Positions 56,861 to 64,000 of a stretch of 64,000 nt of DNA are shown here, one piece after another. The stretch's first letter is position 1; every line of letters starts with the position of its first letter. The position numbers and the translations under genes were made by a program. Source of the stretch: Actinostola sp. cb2023 (taxonomy: Eukaryota > Cnidaria > Anthozoa > Actiniaria > Actinostolidae); NCBI GenBank assembly GCA_033675265.1, contig JAUJYZ010000435.1, forward strand, positions 357,612-421,611, given 5' to 3'. The notes below the pieces were generated by a model. It saw nothing but the letters and a program-made list of their open reading frames with translations, ran no database searches and was not told the DNA's origin.

Positions 56861-59800
56861 CATTCGTTTCGAACAATGACAATTTAGAAATTCACTCCCT
56901 CGATACATATTAAGCACCGAGGTAGTAATGCTGCATCCCGCTGCATTGTCCTATCCTTGGATCACTGGAAATGGTACGCCGTCAACATATGAGCAAATAA
57001 AAATGTGTGGGTCACCGACTTCGCTATGGAGCCAGATTTCTTCTCAAGTATACCTTTTTTCTGATCGAAAATTACGTGCGTTAAATCCACGGAAAGTCGA
57101 GAATGACAGGTATTTTTTTTGTAGAAAAAACTAAAAACGGATTGCTAAAATTTTCCTCCAATGGCTATCTAAGGAGTTTATAGAACAAAATTATGTACAA
57201 AGATTTGTGAATATATAGAAACAACCTGTAGTTTTTGGCTGCATATTTACAGTCACCAACGTAGCGATCAACGACTCTTTCGCGTGGGAAAGGTAGGTTG
57301 AACATTTTCATCTAAATTCGTGTTTTTATCAAATCTATAACCATATGTTTTTTCTGTTAAATTTGGTACAGTGGCAGCTTTTATGATTCTTTGTAAAAAT
57401 CACAAAATAAAAAATGGGGGGTCACACGTTATCGTTCTCGAGATATTAGCCGATGAAAATCGTCTACGTAACATGCGTGACTGCTGCCATACTTTGGACG
57501 CTGAGGAAAGAGGACTGGACCGAGATGATTCGAACCTTGATTTTATGCGCAGAAAAGTAATGCGCGTGAACAATGCGCGCGAACGTCCTTAAAACATGTA
57601 CAGTTAAAAGTAAAACGTGAAATAATAGTGATTTTTTATGCGATAATTTTTTCAGTGCAATGATAATTTCATATCTCAATTTTATGAAGGAATTATCCAG
57701 TGAGCGCGGATGTTTTAAAATAACAAATGTGATATCTTTAGCCGTTTTATGCTCCAATAACATTAACATTCGTATGCTAATATTCGTGAGACATTTTTTT
57801 TCTTCATTCAAAATGCAATCATCTTTCCGATATAAAAGAACATTTCACATGCATAAATACAATGAACTATAGCTAATTGCTAATCATTGTCAGAGTTGAA
57901 AAATCATAACTCATAGAAGCTGAGACCGCAAGGATGGATGGGAAATCAGTTCATGCAACCGCATAACATACAGATATATTCATGTTGTTCTCGTAGTTTT
58001 TGAAGGTATATGAGCTATTTAACTAAGACCTACAAGTCTGGCATTAAAAGGTTCGATGATTTGACGGTGTTTATTGAGAGTTTTAATTTCCCAGAATTCC
58101 TTTTGGTCATAGCTTTCATGCTTTTCAACCCGGACAACGATTACGCAAGTAGCTATATATGTGGAATGTATTAACTGATTGATTGTAAAATGTTTTACAA
58201 ACATTTTTATACTATTGCATTTGTAAAACAGTATGATTTTTTACCTTTGTTTTCAGTCTCGTTTTTAATATTCTTATGTGTTATTGATGTTATTAGTCGG
58301 GCTTCCTGTGGAAAACCCGACTCTAAAAATGCCGAGCGTTCTTCTTCTTCTTCTTCGTATTCTTTGACCCCAGAACGCATATGGGTTCTACAGCGCAGAT
58401 GCGCCTTGTGGTTTCTACAGCGCATGCGCCCTGTGCGGCCGCTAAGATAATCCACCGAAGGCTCGAGCTCTAACAACATGATTTATCAATACGATGGACT
58501 GGCGAGCCTGAATTCACAATTTATGTCGTCTTGTTTTCAAAATAACCACCAATAATTCATAGAGATATGGATTTATCAACCCGTATTTATTTACTAGTAC
58601 TGCAAAGGGTTAGAGATCTTCAGAACTTAGAACGAAGTGAGTTGATACAGCAGCCGGCGGTGAAGAGAAGAGAACAGTTTGTAAGGTTTTCAGCCGCCGA
58701 TATAGTTTATGTATACGGTATTTGTATTTGTATGGATATATTTATGGTAACAAACAAACTATGTCATTGTCCCATTCATGATTCGCTGAGTTTGTGCAAA
58801 TCGCAGTACTGAAATTTGCAAGGAAAGCAGTTCTATCGACTCGGTTTAAAATCGCACTATTATAAGATATCTATATTTAGTTTCAAATGAGGTTACATTT
58901 TTCATTAGTTATGTAAGAAAGCGATTCCGTATCTCGTCACTTCCTGTGTATGGAAATTTCAGGTATTTCAGTAGAAGACATGTGTAAAATACTCTTGAAT
59001 GATTGTGATATTCTAGAAAAAGATATTCTTGGTGCTGGGAGATTGATTACTGTACATTACAATACTTTATGATAATTCTAAACCATAGTGCGTTACTGAA
59101 TTACCTTGCCTACGTGTTTGAGGCCCCCCATTCGTCCTACGGCGCGCGGGCTCTTGCTCGAGCTTTTATTGCCATTGACAATATTTTCATTGGCAATGCC
59201 GGGCTATATGGGTCGAGAGCAAATCAGCATTCAGTCCGAGATTACCGATTCGCAGCAGGCAACCACTGCTTGCTTTAAGAAGCCCCGCCCGACTAACGCC
59301 TACAAGAGCGTCTAGTTTTAAAATTGAAAACTTACATTTATCAATGTTTTTTATGGCTGTTGTTTCATTTCTTTCTACTCTCTCCAGTCTCTCTCGATTT
59401 TTTACTGCCAAATTAAAATAAACAGCTGCTCGTCCATTCACTGTTTTATGTATTAGGTATCGATCAATTGATTCAGAAAGAAACACATTTTGATTGCGTA
59501 AATTTTTATTGTCGCACCGTATGACCGTAAAACTGTGGAATATTGATAACATTTATGGTGGAGGGGACTCCCATGCGAAAAGGACGGGAATGATCGTCGG
59601 AAAATTTTGAATTAGACCACCTAAAAGGATACCAATATGGGGCGTGGCTTAAGCTTTATTTGACCCTAAAAGATTACCATTTCTTAACAGACAAAACAAA
59701 TCAGAGCTGTGGCCACCGACCACAGCATGTACGGGCGTTTGCTATTTTCTTCGCGCGCGTGACCCTAAATGATACCTTGATGGCTGAAAGTATTGGCGTT

Positions 59801-61604
59801 GTGTCGTGAACACCGGGATGCCAAAAAACGAAGTTTACAACACCCTAACCGACGACGATCATCCCGCCCCTTTCACATGGGAGTTTAACCCCTTGACGTA
59901 GCGTGTCAGCTGTGTTGTCATTGTGTGTGCCTTGTTTCACACCGTCCCCGAAAAGAGATGGAACATGTGCTGTGTTCCAACTGCATGCCCGCTATGGAGA
60001 AACAAGCCCCCCGTGAGGAGGGGGGACTCCCGTGTGAAAGGGACGGGTTCGCTCCTCCGCAGCAACCTATCAGGAATTTAGGGATTTCTGGGGTTCATGT
60101 GTAGCCGAGGGGACCCGCACCAACTCCCACCGGAACCCCAACTTCCGAATCGCGAAGAGAGTTGAGAGTTGGCTCAGTGCGGAGGAGGCTAGGGACTGTA
60201 TATCGGGTGCAAATTACGGATGGCTGATGCCGGGGGGGGGGGGGTGTAACCGCGCAATATTTTCATGTCATCAAGGACATTGGGCTGGGGGCAATAATCG
60301 TGAACGCCGTCATCTGTTTCTGTGGCTACAGCTCTTATTTGTTTTCTCAGTTGAAGATTGGTAGTTTTAGGGTCAAATAAAGCTTTAACCCACGCCCGAT
60401 TGGTCCTCCTTTAGGGGTCTAATTTAAAATTCTCGACGATCTGCCCCGCTCCTTTCACATTCACATGGGAGCCCCCTGGCAACGGAGCGGCTCTAGCGGT
60501 GCCGTTATTTGCTTAGTGTTTTTCTTTCCAAAGATGAGAAGTTTATCATCCTAAGCGTGTCTACATCTACAGATCGTAAAGACCCGCGGTCCCAAAAATA
60601 AACAAGACCGCTCAATGAGCGTATACTCTGGCATTACAGAGCTTGGGCTTCCTGTGGTCTCCTATCATCTCGCAGCATGCACAGCGACCTGATCGCTGAG
60701 TAATCCACAGGCGCAACCAACCTTTTGCTTTTAGGCACTAAATATGAAATAACATGATATTTGCGGCGTCTTTTTTGATGGTTTCCTGTGGAGAGCGCGC
60801 GGCGCAATACGTAAGGTGGGTTTGTTCCCTGTACATAGAAATGTATAATGTTGGGATACCTGTGTGCCTCTGGCGGGACGCGCCCGCAGCAAATGTGTAT
60901 AGTGAATATAGACACATTGCTGCGGGATGTTCACAAGGAAGCCAACATGCACAGGGAACCCAACCTTACGGATTGCACGCTCGCTCTCTACCACAGGAAC
61001 CCATCAACGACGCAAATTCATTTTATTTCATTATTTAGTAGCCTCAGCAATGGTTGGCGGCCTGTGAGTAAGCTGGAACGTCGATACGAACAAATACTTC
61101 GCTTTTGTGGCCTACGTAAAGCAAAAGAAAGCCATTTTATAAATCGGGCTTCCTCCGTAAGTGCCCGAGTAATAACATGCAGTCGGCCTGCGTTTTTGGA
61201 GAGTAACGGTTAATGACTGGTGGTACTACGAGCAACACGTGTAACGCATGAAAGGGTCTCTCCTTGATAATTGGTTTCAACTCAATCACATTGATAAAAG
61301 TTAAAATCGTGGAGAATTTTAAAATTCGTGGTTGTTTGTTGGCGTTAGAAGGGAATAAGTAGTTAAGTAGCAAGTTCGCGCCATTGTGTACCCATCATTA
61401 CCGGCATGCAGAACGGACTACATGTATAATATTTTCTAGATGTTCGTACCCAAGTATGTTATTTCGCTGACCAAGCTTCCATTAAGACGCCATTAGTAGT
61501 TGGGGGTTTGGCATTACTCGGCCGGCATAGAAATCGTAAACACTTTCAAAAACTCTACTTCACTTCAGATCAATGGCACAAAAGAATCATGTGAATCGAC
61601 CCTT
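56861..61604. other. Right palindrome arm, inner part
   Basis: Inverted, error-like copy of about 51570-56440. It holds the counterparts of the GGACGTTCG element (57100-57590), the agtcgggcttc/hairpin region (58290-59300), the GGGGGGACTCCC element (about 59560-60480) and the CTCGGGCA foldback (about 60630-61175). No independent gene. Confidence 0.7.
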
Positions 61605-62750
61605 CGTTAGGCGCAAAGAGACTCTTGTGTCCAAGTACAAGTGCCAAGGAAAGACATACCCTGCCCCGTTTGTCGAAGTGTTTGAAGACCCAACATCTCT
61701 TCCAAATGTGCTGCATATCCTTTTGCCGAATTTCTTGAAGTATTGACTGCAAGAAAGGAAAACATGATTACACTGTCCCGTTTGCCGAACCAAACAACAT
61801 ATCCATAGAAGGGCATCGATGGCTTTGTGACCCCTTACGATGAAGCTCTTGTCGAAGCAATCCTGGATTGAAGCAATGAAAACGCTTAAGTGTCTCGACA
61901 CGAAATTTTCTTTTGAAACCGATTACATATGAGTGAATAGTTGGGAGGTTCAGTATTTTGTGATTTTAGCTTCGCATTGGCGAGTTATAAGGATGTGACA
62001 TCGTGCTATGCTAATTCTGTTGGACGTCAGAGTGGGTCTTGTGCCGTAACGTATTTATACTTTTCCAAGCAGCACTCTTTCTGAAATAGAAAAACAAAAT
62101 TAACAGCATGTATACAATGGAGAAAAATTTTTGCATATTAAAAAGTCAATAAGTTGCACGATGGCGCTTATTGTTACATAAATTAACCACTCTGACGTCC
62201 CGAATTAAACATATCACGATTTCATCCTTTATAACTCGCCAATGGAGTTCAAATCACAAATACTGAACCATCCACTATTCACGTCATATGTAATCGATTT
62301 TCAAAAGAACCAGTTCGTGTCATATACACGTTAAAGCTAATCTCACAGATTGTGAAAACGATTAAAAGAGATCAAATACAACTCAAAGACCTCGAAAAGA
62401 CATGTAAGGATTTCGAAGCAGCTTAGAAAATATGAACAACTGTGAAAGTTTTGCCGGAGCTCGCAAGAACATCGAATGAAACCCAGACTTATGCAGACAC
62501 CATGAAGCCGTTGCCTCTATAACGCTTTGAGAAGATAGAGTCGAAGGCTGAAGGGCTTATGACCCCAGTTTTCGTGGCATGGACACAGTGTTCAAGATGT
62601 CTCTCGGTGCCTGCAAAGCCATTTCAAGTAAAACATGTCATCAAATCGTCCCACAACTAAATGGCAGTGCGCTGTGTATGCTGGACAGCGTCGATATAAT
62701 GAAGCTTCAACGTCCAGCAACTGCAGGATGGAAACCATGAGAAAGCGTAA
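61605..62750 (+). pseudogene. TRIM-like gene, right-arm copy
   Basis: Inverted counterpart of the left-arm TRIM-like gene. The start reads TAGGCG where the left arm has ATGGCG, and many one-base indels break the frame. The same MITE sits at TTAA (61890-62330). The TAG in the coiled-coil is present here too. At TYADTMK this copy is in frame where the left arm is not. Confidence 0.65.
61890..62330. mobile_element. TTAA MITE, right-arm copy
   Basis: Counterpart of 50814-51269, flanked by TTAA (61886-61889, 62331-62334), with several indels. Confidence 0.75.
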
Positions 62751-62999
62751 CTATGAAAACATACAACTGTTTGTCTATGAGAATCTGACTTGATGCATAA
62801 TCTTACATGTGTTATTTTTATTCGAAAACTAATTATTATTATTATATTAAGCAAAAACGTCGGGGGCGACTACAACAGCGGTCACTAGATCAGTAGCCTG
62901 CGCGTGCGTAAGCATGTTCTCCAAATGCAGGGAAGGGGGGGTGGAGACTTTACGGGGTAATGTCACAGTTGTGATAACAAGAATAAACATAAACTAAAT

Positions 63000-63290
63000 A
63001 CATAGAGAAAGAGAAAATAATGGCTGAAAAATGAAATGAATGGGGGATTAGAAGTTTCGCCGCGTTATTTAACCCGTTAGGTCAAATAGTTTTAGCTTTG
63101 GTTATAAGATAAGCTCTCAGTACCCTTGCGAATAGCTCACGGGAAGAAAATATATTGTTAGTATAGGGAATAAGTAAAATGGTCAGAAGCAGAGTTATTA
63201 TTAGAAGAAAAGTTACTGAGACGGTAAGAATAGGTTTCGATCTGGAATAGGGTTGTTGTGCCAATGGGATCGTTCGATGTTCAATTTAAA
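63000..63290 (-). pseudogene. GIY-YIG-like fragment, right-arm copy
   Basis: Inverted copy of the left-arm domain. Pieces YSRSKPI and YLITKAKT are readable on the minus strand, in broken frames. Confidence 0.5.
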
Positions 63291-64000
63291 TCGGGTCATT
63301 TAAGTTAACGGTTTACTGTATTTGCATTCTACCAATTATATTTGTAAATGTTACATTTGGTGGGCAGTTGTAATATAATAATTAGTTCATGGTAGGATAA
63401 CGTGGTTTTTGCTGTTTTACCAAGTCATGTGAGTGAGATGGATGGGATGATCTTGGTAATGAGATTGATGTTATGCATAATAAAAATAATAAGATTTTAT
63501 TGGGTCATTAAAACCACATTTCCGAAAAACTGCGATGCTTAGTGTTCCAAGAGATGACATGGAGGTAATATATCATAAGATGATCCTATACATTATTTAG
63601 CAGGTCTCAATACCAGATCGAGAGTCACCAGATAAAACAAAATCTATGAAATATTTCTCTAGCGGCGTTAATTGCATAGGTCGCAGGGAGCACAGGATCC
63701 CCGAAACAAAAGGAACGGGTTGTCATAGAGACTACGAACGAAGTCGGCCATGCGGGGGGGGGTCCAGTTATCGGAAGCTGTGGGATAGTCGGAGCGTGCC
63801 CCCCTTGGAGCAGAATTACAGGGACGTCTCCCTGCGTGCATCTGGAATCGGCGAGTAATGCAATCTTGGTTTGTTTTGTTTTCCTTTATCCTCAGTTTCA
63901 GGTTTGGGTAACGCGTCTGGCTTTGATCGTGAAGTGTACTAAGAAATTGGCGCCATGAGGACCGGTAGATCGTGAAGTGAGATGCAAGATCTTTCTGGAC
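63291..64000. other. Right palindrome arm, outer part
   Basis: Counterpart of about 49290-49740 (microsatellite catcatcat region and cctgtgctccctg region). Includes a G-run at 63754. The arm continues past the window edge. Confidence 0.6.

Larger units (their letters stand above)
49290..64000. repeat. Very long palindrome (arms at least 7.3 kb) centred near 56650
   Basis: Everything from about 49290 rightward is matched in reverse complement by sequence ending at the window edge. For example, cctgtgctccctgagactat (about 49518) pairs with the region at about 63690. The centre is a tight hairpin with no spacer (ggactccgcgttt / aaacgcggagtcc, 56632-56666). Arms differ by many single-base indels and a few larger gaps (poly-A at 54640; about 56180-56290). 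Confidence 0.85.

Overview
The window reads as animal nuclear DNA. Sparse coding exons with GT/AG borders lie in AT-rich sequence that is mostly transposable elements, MITEs and minisatellites. Phase-1 extracellular exons (PAN, EGF, CUB), a BEL/Pao retrotransposon, a GIY-YIG retroelement domain, a TRIM-like gene and a KIAA1958-like ORF together suggest a marine invertebrate, most likely an anthozoan cnidarian such as a coral or anemone. That lineage call is inference. No bacterial features (operons, ribosome binding sites, CRISPR) were seen, and no tRNA or rRNA gene was recognised.

Layout. Positions 1-6.2 kb hold a 171-bp direct-repeat pair, a 59-bp hairpin satellite and nested TA-target MITEs. 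At 6.28 kb a signal-peptide/PAN exon begins. Compatible EGF (34.7 kb) and CUB (35.4 kb) exons follow on the same strand, so 7-34 kb may be one TE-filled intron. Inside it is the main structure: a foldback element (7251-32573) with TTAA at both ends, arms of about 4.4 kb and a small unpaired centre near 28.1 kb. Its left arm has been split by a 12.9-kb element whose terminal repeats are inverted arrays of a 20-bp minisatellite, by a 0.75-kb MITE and by a 2.4-kb palindromic TA element. The right arm keeps the matching empty sites. The 12.9-kb element itself contains an intact BEL/Pao retrotransposon with LTRs I read as identical, and a 2.6-kb TA element.

From 36 to 48 kb there is a series of TIR elements with readable target duplications: two with 9-bp TSDs, TTAA elements, a CAGGGGCG-ended element and pogo-like MITEs. 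A 6.3-kb hAT-like foldback (8-bp TSD) interrupts a KIAA1958-like ORF.

From about 49.3 kb to the end of the window the sequence is one huge palindrome centred near 56.65 kb. Its arms differ largely by single-base indels, unlike the substitution-type differences in the other palindromes. A long-read foldback artefact is therefore likely, although a real inverted duplication is not excluded. Each arm carries a TRIM-like gene with a MITE in its coding sequence, and a GIY-YIG domain.

The genes do not form a pathway. The biology here is a record of nested transposition in which foldback elements act as targets and their intact second arms serve as internal controls.
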